Source: Cranoglanis bouderius (Eukaryota; Chordata; Actinopteri; Siluriformes; Cranoglanididae). From it: a stretch of 64,000 bases of DNA. Below are positions 1 through 12,135 of this stretch, piece by piece (the stretch's first letter is position 1; each line of letters opens with the position of its first letter). Below the pieces are notes generated by a model. It was given only the letters and a program-made list of their open reading frames with translations. It was not told where the DNA came from and searched no databases. Location: positions 17,638,574 through 17,702,573 of the forward strand of contig CM042540.1 in the NCBI GenBank assembly GCA_023630585.1, read 5' to 3'. A program made the translations under genes and the position numbers.

Positions 1-1738
1 ACTGCACTGAATGCACCATTAACTATAGCTTAAGGATGTTCAAAATGTTTCAGTGCCAATGGTGTGTTAAAGCACAAAATATCTATGCTATATGATGTCA
101 GTATAATGTAGGAGACATATTGGGGTTAATGAATTTACCAAATTGAGGTTTAACAAGGTGTTTTTGGACAGCATAGTTTAGCACAAAATCAGTCCCACAC
201 TGTGGGGGTGAGGTATCAGTTGTTTTTTTTTGCTTAGATAACTAGATAAGATGCTGTTCAGATTCCAGCCCTAATTACACTGAGCAAAATATGAGAAAAA
301 TACCTTATAGTAATTATAGTTTACAAGTCAATTTACCCATACATTCCATACATTCTGGATGGGATAGGATCTTTAACCTATTGAGGTTAATATTGTGTTT
401 GAAATAATTTATCTACCATGATCTGGTGATAACTACTAGAAATTACTACACAAAAATATGTTGCGGGTTATATTTCATAGCACTATTGAATTTAGAGGGT
501 GTAGCACAATTCAAATGTTTTCGTCAGTTCCTCGTTAGACTTTATGTACTTTGAGCTTAATATGTTGATGTGGCCCTAAATGAGCTCTATTCTGATCCAT
601 GCTGTGATGTGTGTCCATATAGAATTTGAGATCTCAACAATGAGTGCTGAGAGCACCGAAATATAGTTCTGATTGAGGCATTAAACTCAATCCAACATGG
701 TACACTTAACGTAACTGGACATCAGAAAGGGTCTGCACAACCATATGGAGGCTTTAAGAGTGATCCTTAAGCCAAGAAGAGAGAACAGAGAACTGTTAAG
801 ATGTCCAAAACCAAAGACCCAAAGGACTGAGCCCTTACAAGACAGAAAATGTAAAACAGCAGGCAAATGGCCATAACACAAACTCAAAAAGGATAAACCA
901 GACCTTGGTAAGCCTGCTCACTGCTCATTAAGAAAAAAAAGGGATGTATCTGAAAACCATATGTTGGCCTGGTGATCTGCATGATCCAGTTTGCTTTGGA
1001 TTCAACATGTAACAAAAACCATAATGATTTTAGGTTTTTTGCACACCTGTCGAATAAATGGTAATTCTTTTGTCTCCTACTCAATTTCTAAAATGGGATT
1101 GTATTAGACACGTTTAAACCAAAGGTAATCCAATCATTGCACTCACTGAATTGTAAAGCAGTGGTACATTTTAAACTGCTGACATTTCAAAGCAAACTAC
1201 TATGAATGGCTACACTTTGAGATAGGAGGAGACCTGAATATACTTCCTGCAGTGTTCAGTAGCTTTCAGTTCATTTTCCCCCATGTGGCATGCACACTGA
1301 AATCACATGGTAATGATGTCAGAGGGTCATCATAGATCTATGGATCATTAATCATGGCCCCTAATCATGACCACAATGTTCAGATATCAGGGATAAATAC
1401 TGCATTCAGGGTAACTATATTATACTATATTATACCAATAAAATCTTTTGAAATGAAACTTTTAGTATATTTTGAGTAAGGCCCATGTTGCATGACATTC
1501 CCCTACTGCAGTGCAGTTAAAGTAAATGTAATCCTAACAAATATAAATGACAGAACCAGTGCTAGGGATTAGACAAATTTCTTCAAGCAGTTATACTGAA
1601 ACCCCTGAGAAATGTAACTCAAGTGATTAAAAGTGAATAAATCATATTTAATTTTATTGTGTATCTAGACACACGAATTGTTTTACAGGGTCTCTCCCCC
1701 ACATGATGATGCTACTTGGATAATACAACAGCAACAAT
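1..1738. other. Non-genic stretch, nothing recognised
   Basis: AT-rich sequence with only short open frames (under 100 codons) that resemble no family I know. I see no splice-supported exon, tRNA or clear transposon end here. It lies far downstream of the 3' end of BRIP1. Confidence 0.55.
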
Positions 1739-2102
1739 CTGTCCATACAGGATTTTGCGGAGTATTTTGTGATTGTTGCAGCCAAAAATGCTTGATTTCG
1801 CTGTGTGCTTTTTTTTTTGCTGCAAAAAACTACTCGAATTGGTGAAATTGCAAATGCACTAAATTGTTTTGCACGGTGTTTCACAGTCATGTTTGTTGGT
1901 AAATGAGACCTTTTTGCTGTACTCATGTTCGATACACGTGACTCGAAGAGGGCTTTAGTTGAATACGAATTATCAATATGTCATGTGGCGAGTCTTGGCC
2001 CAAATCTGCGGTAATTTTGAAAAACTGCAAGCTCCTGCAAATATTGTGGAGTTTGCTTGATTTTGCGTAAATTACTGCGATCGCAAAATCCTGGAGGAAC
2101 TG
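1739..2102. mobile_element. Non-autonomous DNA transposon with CAGGATTTTGCG inverted repeats
   Basis: A perfect 12-base inverted repeat, CAGGATTTTGCG at 1748-1759 and its complement at 2082-2093, sits inside imperfect outer ends that begin CTGTCC and finish AACTG. The 6-base direct repeat AACAAT lies immediately outside both outer ends (1733-1738 and 2103-2108), so a 364-base unit is likely. It has no coding capacity. The ends are hAT-like in style, but hAT elements make 8-base duplications, so the class is left open. Confidence 0.7.
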
Positions 2103-5100
2103 AACAATGTCTCTAAACATTTAAATCTTCTTCAAATGGATAAGAAAATACTTTCCAGTGAAACTATTTTAACATTTGCTGTGCTTCGAATGCTGATGTG
2201 AATTGAGTTTTCAGTAAGAAATGTAAGCCAACATTCATGACCATAAAGCACAAGTAAGGTTTTATACAAACTTTTATTGTGCAACATCAGCTTTATTGAG
2301 TAAGCTATCAGCTTTATTGAGTTTTTATCATTTGTTGTTACTGGAGTAAAGCATACAGTTGGGTTTATTACAAAAAGTAAGATTAGTTGCACACATGCAA
2401 ACCTCTACAGAGTATGAAAATGCAGCTCACTGCTGACTTCCCTGAACAGGCCCAAGAGTCCGGATCCTAGAGCAGAACCGCAGTGCTGATGGAACCAACC
2501 AGATCTGAGGGAAGAGAAGAACAAAGACACCGTTTCTTTTGAAAACTGCCACAAAAAAAAAACAAAACTTTAATGATATACACTGTAGCTATGTATTCTA
2601 TGAAGGAATTCCAATGCTATGATAAATGAGCGTGCTATGATTATCTCTGCTTTAAGATAGATGGCTCCATTGCCCTGAGGTTGAAATCCAGAGCAATATA
2701 CAGTGAGAAGAATTCTACTGCATGTGGCCTTTTAATCTGCTTTTAAAAACTGACCCACTCTCTCGTGCTTAAGTCCACCTCTGATAAATCTCAGATCACT
2801 TAAAAAGAACCTCTGCTCATTGTCATCTGATCAAAACTTAACTGGATGCTTTTTTCTGCTGAAGCTTCTTTCACAGGATATAAGAAGACAACCTAGACCC
2901 TGAAGATTTATAAGATTTAACTTCCCACATAAAAAGTACTCCATCACCATTAAAGGGAAGTCAGGTCTAAGCCCTACATTGAACACTATAGCTTGCAGTA
3001 TCTATTTGTGCAAAAATGGGACTTGGGGGCATCTGGAACTCATTGGGGTGTATCTGGCCGTGCCTCTCCCCTCCTTTGCTTTGCCCTTATCCCGCCGCTT
3101 CCCACTGTTGCCCCTAAATCCTGTCTGAGGGCTGCCTTGGCTGGGCACACTCTGACCTGGGAGCTTAAGTCTGTTTCTCTTGTAAAAGCAGGACCTTCTT
3201 TCCGAAAAAGTACTCAGAAACACACTTTAAATACTTTAGAGGGGATTTAATATCAAGTCCATTACGGTCTTTTTGGAGACCAGTAAATAGTCAATTAGCG
3301 GATCATTTTGATTCAATCCACATGCAGCTGGATCTGCTGGGGCGACCAGATGGCTTTATGTGCTCAACGCCCCACCAGTGCTGTTTGGGTACAACACTGA
3401 GGTGACTGAGATAGAACGGACACTTTACAGAGAACACAGTTGTTCCACTCTTCCTCTCACCTGGCTACAGGTGACAAGAAATGTGGTCATGTTTGACCAT
3501 AAATACAGCAACTTACTCAATGTAATGTTATCCATGCCAGCTAGTTACGTATTTTGTACAATCCACAACAACAACGCAGTTTAGTGGGGTGACTTAAGGC
3601 TAGTGGAAAAGTAAAAGGTGGGCTCAAAAGGGAGGGACATGCTGGTAGAAGTTCAACTTTAGTGATGGGATACACTGTGGCAGTCCTCCTTGATCAAAAG
3701 ATACATCTGGTTGGCTCCAATAAAACATAAACCTAACTAAGAGGCTTTAGATAAAAGCAGCAATAAAAATTATTAATTACATTGTGTGAGAACCATGGCT
3801 TTTTATGAGTTTTTATCCAATGGGTTACATAAAGGCATCAGAAGGTGATGTACAATGTGTTGTGATGGCAGACGAACACAGTCCCACAAACAAGAACAGG
3901 CATAAGGAATAAAACTATGGCTTAGCTTTATTTCTATAATTGGCTATTTAGCCAATCAGAATGAAAATCAGAAATCCGAATAACACTGTCTCCTATCCAA
4001 ATCCATACATCAATAAAGTATGCACGTTTGTAGAAACCATAGCACCATCACAGAAACTACTTTGATGGCTCCAATGAACGCAGAAGCTAGGTCTGCAAAT
4101 GACTTCAAAGGAATCGCATGGCTAGTATATAAAAGCAAGTCGTTAGTTTAGCATGTGTGTATGTGCATCTGTGTTTGTCACTGGGAAAGAGGGATATGCC
4201 CATGACAGAAAGATGTTGAGTCATTTGTGAGAGGCATGTCTTTGGGCTTAAGTCCTCCCTATACCCCCTGCCAAAAAATCTCAGCTGGTATTAAGGTGGG
4301 AACATGAAGAAAAGAAAAACAACAAAAAAATGTCTTATTAGTTCAGTATCCAATGCTTGTCCAAGTTTTTGGGACACTTTGCCTCTTTTTGAAATTTTTC
4401 AAGTAAGGTTTTACTTTTAACAACCCCAATTATGCTTGTCTGTAATCCCACCTTAACAGTTGTTTAGTGGCAATGGCTGCAGGGAAGGCTTAAGCGTTAA
4501 GTCCTGCCAGCTCCTTGGTTGGTTAACTAAAGAGTTTTATGGAGAGGAAGGAAGCGGTGGGGTCTGTAATGGTTTGGCCTGCCCTGTCACATGGCTTTAA
4601 CCCACTATTCTTGGTGGACTTGGAAAAATAAATTCAAGAGAGGTATTCAACCACTTCCAAAAATCTCTGGTAAATCCTGTAAAAGACATGGCACTGCATT
4701 GCTCAGTGCCTATTAATCTGTGGAGCACCAGAGTGTAAATTTATACATTTGGTTTACTTGCTACTTAGGATTTAGGATTTGTTTCACAGGACAAATAATA
4801 AAAAATAAATCAAAAAGCAAAAAAAAAACCCAACCAACCAACCAAAAAAACAAAACAAAACAAAAAAAAAACTCAGGGCTTAGTGGCACGTAGGACTGTA
4901 AACATCCTCATAAATCTCTTTCATTCATTTGCCAGAAATATAGCAATGGAAAAATAAACCCTTGCCAACATGATGCTTAATAAATTATTAGATAATTATA
5001 TAAATAATTAGTTTTGTCTATTGCACCCAGCTTTAATTTTCTCTTTTTGTTCATCTTCCAAATATTCAGAGCCCCTCACATGTCTGCAGCTCTACAGCTC

Positions 5101-5605
5101 TGTCCTTTAGCTCAGTTTAGCAGCTCACAGCTAGAAAAATGCCTCCTGCCACCCAAAATATATGGCATGTATGGTTCACTGCCTATAGTTGGGTCAAACT
5201 GCAATTGAACCACACTAGATTTCAAATGGAACCGGCCCGAGACCAGCTCGTTCAGATGGTCTTGGACATGTTACTTTGGTCCACACCCAAATGCAAGTGC
5301 TCTGTTCTCTACTGCCTAAACAAACTACATAAAAGACAAAAACATACCAGAGTTAAATTCAAACTGACTAAATACAGTATAGGTGAAAGCACCCTAAGGA
5401 ATACCTGGATAAACTGACTGTTCATATGAAGAAAGTGTATGTAGTAGTTCTAGCTGCTAAGAGAGATTTGTTAGTTAGTCACAAGTATGTACATGCGTCA
5501 TGTGGTTTTCCTAAAAAAAATTTGGTTGGCCTTAAATTCTAATTTAATATTATTTAATGTCTTTAATGTTACTGTAAACCAACAAAGAAATGACTCATAT
5601 TTAAA

Positions 5606-5636
<31 letters not shown>

Positions 5637-6405
5637 GGAAAAGCTTAGTGTCCCTTGATCAGGAGTGTACAGTGGCACTTCTGTAAAATAAATAGACATG
5701 TCATCACAACATATACAGCATTCCACAACATTTCATATTCTGAGGAACAAGTCACTTTTGTGACAGAATCGGCGCTACAAACAGGTGGGACTTGCTTCTC
5801 AATGCTCCTAGAATCCCAGCAAGTTCCACATGCCCTCTATATAAAGAGTTAAAAATTTGCTTTTGACCATTATTTCATAGCTATGGAGGAGCCTTAACTC
5901 GCTGCTCCCTCTTTGCATTTGTATTAAATGAATAGAGAGATTGTGTTTACAATAGTGGATTCCTCAAGCTGCCCCTGCAGTCTTTTTACTCTCCCACACC
6001 CCAGCACTCCTTTAAAGGCATTACTCATTTACGGAAGTGGAAAACCAATTTGTTTAAGCCCGAGGCTGGGTTTACGCTTTTCTCACATGAACCAGAACCA
6101 TCTCCAGAACACAGATATTTGGTTGTAGACCAAAATAACAAACCCTTACCTTCTAGACAAAAATATGTAAAATAGGGCTGGACTGCTTGGATGGTCTAGT
6201 GAGACTGTTTTGATAAAATAGAGCAAGTCTGCTTGTACTGCCTAAATGTTCCGTGAAATGAAGCCGACGTCCTCCCCTTTGTTGGCTTTCACCATCCAGC
6301 GCGTCAATCCCCTCTACTGGCTAAACTGTGTGACTGCAGAACATGGGACACTTCTATGTTTTATGTGTAATTTAACAACTTAGCATTATAATGTGTGTAT
6401 GGTCA
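2103..6405. other. Non-genic stretch with A-rich runs
   Basis: No exon or RNA gene is supported. A-rich low-complexity runs occur near 4818-4871, and a near-pure A tract at 5603-5636. Short open frames such as 2993-3250 show no family signature and no splice context. A diffuse old repeat cannot be excluded. Confidence 0.5.
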
Positions 6406-6521
6406 TACAGTGAGGGAAAATAAGTATTCGGATACTTTTGTTTTTGTTATGTCATATACGTCCAGTGCATATATCCAATTCAAACTTATGTGCATGTGTG
6501 TGTGTGTGTGTGTATGTATAT
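6406..6521 (+). mobile_element. Possible Tc1-type terminal fragment
   Basis: This begins TACAGTGAGGGAAAA, the same opening as the intact Tc1-like copy at 25231. It then diverges and runs into a short (GT)n tract just before the inverted arm of the next element. It may be a truncated end of another insertion or a patch captured during repair. Confidence 0.35.
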
Positions 6522-6717
6522 AAGTGAAAATGTCCAAATTAGGCCCAAAGTGTCAATATTTTGTGTGGCCACCATTATTTTCTAGCACTGCCTTAACCCT
6601 GCTGGGTTGGGAGTTCACCAGAGCTTCACAGGTTGCCACTGGAGTCCTCTTCCACTCCTCCATGACGACATCACAGAGCTGGTGGATATTAGAGACCTTG
6701 CGCTTCCGTTTGAGGAT
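6522..6717 (+). repeat. Inverted-repeat arm, copy of transposase 3' end
   Basis: This is the reverse complement of 7679-7874 with only scattered mismatches. Read on the minus strand it encodes the last part of the neighbouring transposase. The arm starts at AAGTGAAAATGTCC, a sequence that belongs to the natural terminal repeats of this family, so repair between the two ends could have created it. Confidence 0.9.
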
Positions 6718-6841
6718 TCCCTCCCTGGTGTCATGTGACTTGTTACATGTGACTAGGTCTCAGGTATGAATGGGGAGCAGGTGTGTTAAGTTTGGTGTTA
6801 TCGCTCTCACACTCTCTCATACTGGTCACTGGAAGTTCAAC

Positions 6842-7843
6842 ATGGCACCTCATGGCAAAGAACTCTCTGAGGATCTGAAAAAAAAATTGTTGCTCTACAT
6901 AAAGATGGCCTAGGCTATAAGAAGATTGCCAACACCCTGAAACTGAGCTGCAGCAGGGTGGCCAAGACCATACAGCGGTTTAACAGGACAGGTTCCACTC
7001 AGAACAGGCCTCGTCATGGTCGACCAAAGAAGTTGAGTGCACATGCTCAGCAACATATCCAGAGGTTGGCTTTGCAGAACAGACGTATGAGTACTGCCAG
7101 CATTGCTGCAGAGGTTGAAGGGGTGGGGGGTCAGCCTGTCAGTGCTCAGACCATACGCCGCACACTGCATCAAATTGGTCTGCATGGCTGTCATCCCAGA
7201 AGGAAGCCTCTTCTAAAGATGATGCAAAAGAAAACCCGCAGACAGTTTGCTGAAGACAAGCAGACTATGGACATGGATTACTGAAACCATGTCCTGTGGT
7301 CTGATGAGACCAAGATAAACTTATTTGGTTCATATGGTGTCAAGCGTGTGTGGCGGCAACCAGGTGAGGAGTACAAAGACAAGTGTGTCTTGCCTACAGT
7401 CAAGCATGGTGGTGGGAGTGTCATGGTCTGGGGCTGCATGAGTGCTGCCAGCACTGGGGAGCTACAGTTCATTGAGGGAACCATGAATTCCAACATGTAC
7501 TGTGACATACTGAAGCAGTTCCCTTCAGAAACTGGGCCGCAGGGCAGTATTCCAACACAATAACGACCCCAAACACACCTCCAAGACGACCACTGCCTTG
7601 CTAAAGAAGCTCAGGGTAAAGGTGATGGACTGGCCAAACATGTCTCCAGACCTAAACCCTATTGAGCATCTGCGGGGCATCCTCAAACGGAAGCGCAAGG
7701 TCTTTAACATCCACCAGCTCTGTGATGCCATCATGGAGGAGTGGAAGAGGACTCCAGTGGCAACCTGTGAAGCTCTGGTGAACTCCCAACCCAACAGGGT
7801 TAAGGCAGTGCTGGAAAATAATGGTAGCCACACAAAATATTGA
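6842..7843 (+). pseudogene. Tc1-like transposase (DD34E), broken
   Basis: Starts with ATG at 6842 and encodes an N-terminal paired-like DNA-binding region, then the DDE catalytic domain. A frameshift lies in the A-run near 6880. An in-frame TGA replaces a tryptophan codon at about 7282, just before the WSDETKINLFG block that carries the first catalytic Asp. Another frameshift falls near 7525. The second catalytic Asp is Asn (QHNNDPKH). The Glu in NPIEHL is kept, with 34 residues between positions two and three. It ends in the family-typical KY and stop at 7843. It cannot make an active enzyme. Confidence 0.93.
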
Positions 7844-7874
7844 CACTTTGGGCCTAATTTGGACATTTTCACTT
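7679..7874 (+). repeat. Inverted-repeat arm, original transposase 3' end
   Basis: This is the native position of the sequence copied in reverse at 6522-6717. It covers the end of the transposase coding region and the start of the 3' untranslated part. Confidence 0.9.
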
Positions 7875-8085
7875 GGGGGTATACTCACTTTTGTTGCCAG
7901 CGGTTTAGACATTAATAGCTGTGTGTTGAGTTATTTTGAGGGGACAGCAAATTTACACTGTTATACAAGATGTACACTCACTACTTTACATTGTAGCAAA
8001 GTGTCATTTCGTCAGTGTTGTCCCATGAAAGGTTATAATAAAATATTTACAAAAATGTGAGGAGTGTACTCACTTTTGTGAGATA

Positions 8086-8649
<564 letters not shown>

Positions 8650-10241
8650 TACAGTGGGTATAGAAAAGAATCACCCCCATTCAAAATAATCACATTTTGT
8701 TGCTTTTCAGCCTGAAATGAAGACGGACACAGTTTTTGTTTCATCCAGCTGTATTTACTCAGTGCAACTTATAACATCCAAATGAAAGATATAACACCAA
8801 CATGTCAGAAAAAAATACAAAAACAAAAAACCAGAATCACTGAGTTGGAAAAAGGATCACCCCCCCCCCCTAAAAATGACTTGTAAATTCAATCAGGTGT
8901 AGCTAATCACCTTCGAAATAGCACACAAAGCCATTTGACTTTCAACTGTGATCAGCTGTGGTCATTTTGATTAGCTCAGCATGAAAAGAGCTTTCCTGGA
9001 GCATTTTTCAGTCCTTGGTAGTGCAACTGAAGCAAAAAATCAACTATGGGTGGCAAGGCACTGTCAATAGATCTCCGGGATAAAGTTGTGGACAGGCACA
9101 AGTCAGGAGATGGATACAAAAAAATTTCAAAGGCTTTATCAATGCCTAGAAGCACAGTCCATTATTAAGATGTGGAAGGTATTTGGTACAACACAGACCC
9201 TCCCTGGATCAGGACGTCGCTCCAAACTGCATGAAAGAGCCAGGAGGAAACTGGTCAGAGAGGCTACCAAGAGGCCTACAGCAACTCTGAAGCAGTTGCA
9301 GGAATTTATGACAAAGAGTGGTCATTGTGTGCATGGGACAACAATATCACAAATTCTCCACAAATGTGGCTTATATGGGATGGTTGCAAGAAAAAAGCCA
9401 CCCACGACTGAGCTTTGCCAAAACGCACCTCGAAGAGTCTGAGGCCACATGGAAAAATGGAAAATAAGACTAAAATTGAATTATTTGGCCTCAACACCAA
9501 ACGATATGTCTGGCGGAAATCCAATACAGCTCACCATCCAAATAACACCATTCCTACAGTAAAGCAAGAAGGTGGTAATATCCTGTTATGGGGGTGTTTC
9601 TCTGCAGCAGGGACTAGAGCACTTGTTAGGATAGAAGGAAAAATGGATAGGGCAAAATACCGTCAACATCTGTTGCCCTCTACCAGAAAATTATCAATGG
9701 GAAGAAGGTTTACCTTCCAACATGACAATGACCCAAAGCACACAGGAAAACTGACCACACAGTGGTTGAAGGGGAAAAAGTTGAATGTACTTGCAAGGCC
9801 TAGTCAGAGCCCAGACTTAAACCCCATTGAAAATGGGGTTAGGGTTACCCCAATGACTTGAAGACTGCAGTCCATAAACGGTCACCATCAAATTTAACTG
9901 AACTTGAGGAGTTCTACAAAGAAGAGTGGGCAAATATTGAAAAGTCTAGATGTGCAAAGTTAGTAGAGACATATCCCAACAGACTAAAGGCTGTAATTAA
10001 AAAATAAGGCAAATTAAAGCAAGGGGGTGATCCTTTTCCCAACTCAGTGATTGTTTTTTTATTTTTTTATTTTTTATTTTTTTCTGACATATTGGTGTTA
10101 TATCTTTCACTTGGATGTTATAAGTTGCACTGAGTAAATACAGCTGGATAAAACAAAAACTGTGTCTGTCTTCATTTGAAGCTGAAAAGCAACAAAATGT
10201 GATTATTTTAAAGGGGATGATTCTTTTCTATACCCACTGTA
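8650..10241 (+). mobile_element. Tc1-like transposon, nearly full length
   Basis: Both ends carry TACAGTGGGTATAGAAAAGA and its complement, with inverted repeats extending roughly 200 bases and including the conserved GTTGCTTTTCAGC block. The unit is 1592 bases, flanked by the TA target. The same family makes up the composite at 18169-19561. A C11 run (8860-8870) lies in the left terminal region. Confidence 0.93.
9046..10007 (+). pseudogene. Tc1-like transposase (DD34E), broken
   Basis: Begins MGGKALSIDLRDKVVDRHKS with ATG at 9046, giving the usual helix-turn-helix start. A small deletion at about 9163 shifts the frame. Further on, the codons for the KVLWSDE block that holds the first catalytic Asp are deleted (near 9450-9465), so this copy lacks that residue altogether. 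The second Asp (QHDNDPKH) and the Glu (NPIEN) remain. A frameshift follows at about 9837, and the reading ends near TAA at 10007. It is dead but not old enough to be unreadable. Confidence 0.93.
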
Positions 10242-10414
10242 TGCTGAGTATGGCAACTGAATTTTTGTGGATTTCCTGAACAAGGAGAAAATCATTCAGA
10301 AAATCAAAGACATGGCCTTTCACCCCGAACAGTGCAGGTCATGATGGCACGTGAGATAGAGAGCGAAAAAAGCATGGATATAAGTTCGGCAGATTTGTTT
10401 TTCTCTTGCACTGG

Positions 10415-10449
10415 ACACACACACACACACACATACACACACACACACA
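10415..10449. repeat. (CA)n microsatellite
   Basis: A short CA tract with one TA interruption. Confidence 0.95.
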
Positions 10450-10589
10450 GAGAAGGTTTTATGCTGTTCAGGTGGAAACTACATATTTATTTCAAATATA
10501 TTCCATATTGCAACGTTACCTATTGTTTGTTGCATATTTATTTGTTCTTGAGTTGTCTATGGACCTACATAAAGTTACTGTTATTGAAA

Positions 10590-10708
10590 TGTTATTGAAA
10601 AACCGTGTTTTTTTATAATAGTAAAATATTAATTTTTGCAATGGCTCTTTTGAAAAAAATGCATTAACCAAAAATGGCTCTTTGGTGAAAAAAGGTTCCT
10701 GACCCCTG
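10590..10708 (+). mobile_element. hAT-like terminal fragment
   Basis: The stretch ends GGTTCCTGACCCCTG at 10708. This is the complement of the CAGGGGTC-type terminus typical of many hAT elements, and it is preceded by the AT-rich, GGCTCTTTGG-containing subterminal region such elements often have. I could not find the opposite end within the window, so only a fragment is claimed. Confidence 0.5.
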
Positions 10709-11355
10709 CTCTATATGAACACACATTTTTGTTCATATTTATAAGTACAAAGTCAAAAGATGCATGTAAATTTGAAGTGGATACATGCACTGTACGTATA
10801 TGAAATAACAAAAACAAAAGTGTCCGATAATATATTCCTTTTTAAATCTAAACAAAATTCAGCAGACAGCAGATTCTGCATAAATTCAAGTGTGCAAGTT
10901 AAGATGAGTCTGGCCTAAATGAGTCTGGCCTATGCATCTAGTGGAACTCTGGTCTAATTATACCCCTCCTGGGAACAGATTGGAACCAGAGCCTGCTCTC
11001 AAATAACCTTAGCCACTCCAAGTGTTTTGCCAGAAGAGTCTGTATTCTCCATGATAAGAGAGAAACTCTCAGGATAAGCCCTGGAAAAGCAACTACAAAA
11101 ATCTCTGCCTAATACATTTGTTCTAAATCCCAGGATCTCATCTGGTTCCTAATGCTTCACCTGCAACCAATCACCCCAGCATAGGTAAGGTATTTAGTCT
11201 GAGAAATACTGAAGTTTAAGGTACCTGCCTGACTGCAGAAGGGATAAGTCCCAAGTGTGATTACCTGGCTATATACCTATATAGCATCGCCTGTGAAATC
11301 TGTGGAGATAGAATAAATAGGCAATTATCTAGGTTGACTAAGCAAATAAAAAATC

Positions 11356-12135
11356 TACACCAATCAGTCATACCATTAAAACCACTGACAGGTGAAGGGA
11401 ATAACATTGATTATCTCGTAGCGGCGTAGTGGCAGACCGGTCAGAGTGCCCATGTTGATGCCTGTCCATCGCCAAAAGTGCCTACAGTGGGTACATGAGC
11501 ATCACAACTATACCATGGAGCAATGGAAGAAGGTGGCCTGGTCTGATGAATCACATTTTCTTTTACATCATGTGGATGGCCGGGGGTGTGTGCCTTCTTC
11601 CCATAGTGCATCCTGGTGCCATGTTTTCCCCAGGTAAGCAACGGCATCAGGATGCAATATGGGAAGGCAAGCCGGCATTGGCAGTGTGATGCTCAGGGTA
11701 ATGTTCTGCTGGGAAACCCTCTGTCCTGGCATTCTTGTAGATGTTACATTGACACATACCACCTACCAAAACATTACAACAGTACACCCCTTCATGGCAA
11801 CGGTATTCCCTAATGGCAGTGGTCTCTTTCAGCAACATAATGCGCCCTGCCACACTGCAAAAATTGTTCAGCAATGGTTTGAGGAACATGACAAAGAGCT
11901 CAAGGTGTTGACGTCTTTGGAATGTGCTGGACAAACAAGCCCGATCCATGGAGGGCCCACCACACAATTTACAGGACATAGAGGATCTGCTGCTAACGTC
12001 TGTGTCAGATACCACAGCACACCTTCCGAGGTCTTGTGGAGACTAAGCCTCAACAGGTCAGAGCTGTTTTGGTGGCACAAGGGGGACCTACACAATATTT
12101 GGCAAGTGGTTTTAATGTTATGGCTGATCGGTGTA
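11356..12135 (+). mobile_element. Internally deleted Tc1/mariner-like element
   Basis: The left end TACACCAATCAGTCATACC and the right end, complement TACACCGATCAGCCATAAC, form inverted repeats with the shared block ATTAAAACCAC. The 780-base unit is much shorter than a full element; the N-terminal transposase coding region is missing. Confidence 0.88.
11446..12060 (+). pseudogene. Tc1/mariner-like transposase remnant
   Basis: Readable blocks include a WVHEHHNYTMEQWKKVAWSD stretch with the first catalytic Asp near 11545, and FQQHNAPCHTAKIVQQWFEE near 11830, where the second catalytic Asp is His. Several frame changes separate the blocks, and the N-terminal DNA-binding region is absent. It belongs to a different subfamily from the copies at 6842 and 9046, and resembles the fossil at 61230. 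Confidence 0.85.

Noticed and set aside
2993..3250. Plus-strand open frame of 85 codons overlapping a minus-strand frame
   Set aside because: No homology or splice signals; overlapping open frames on both strands reflect local composition.
10258..10400. Translation resembling a retroelement ORF fragment (FVDFLNKEKIIQKIKDMAF)
   Set aside because: The similarity is weak and limited to about 19 residues, with no neighbouring domain or LINE tail.
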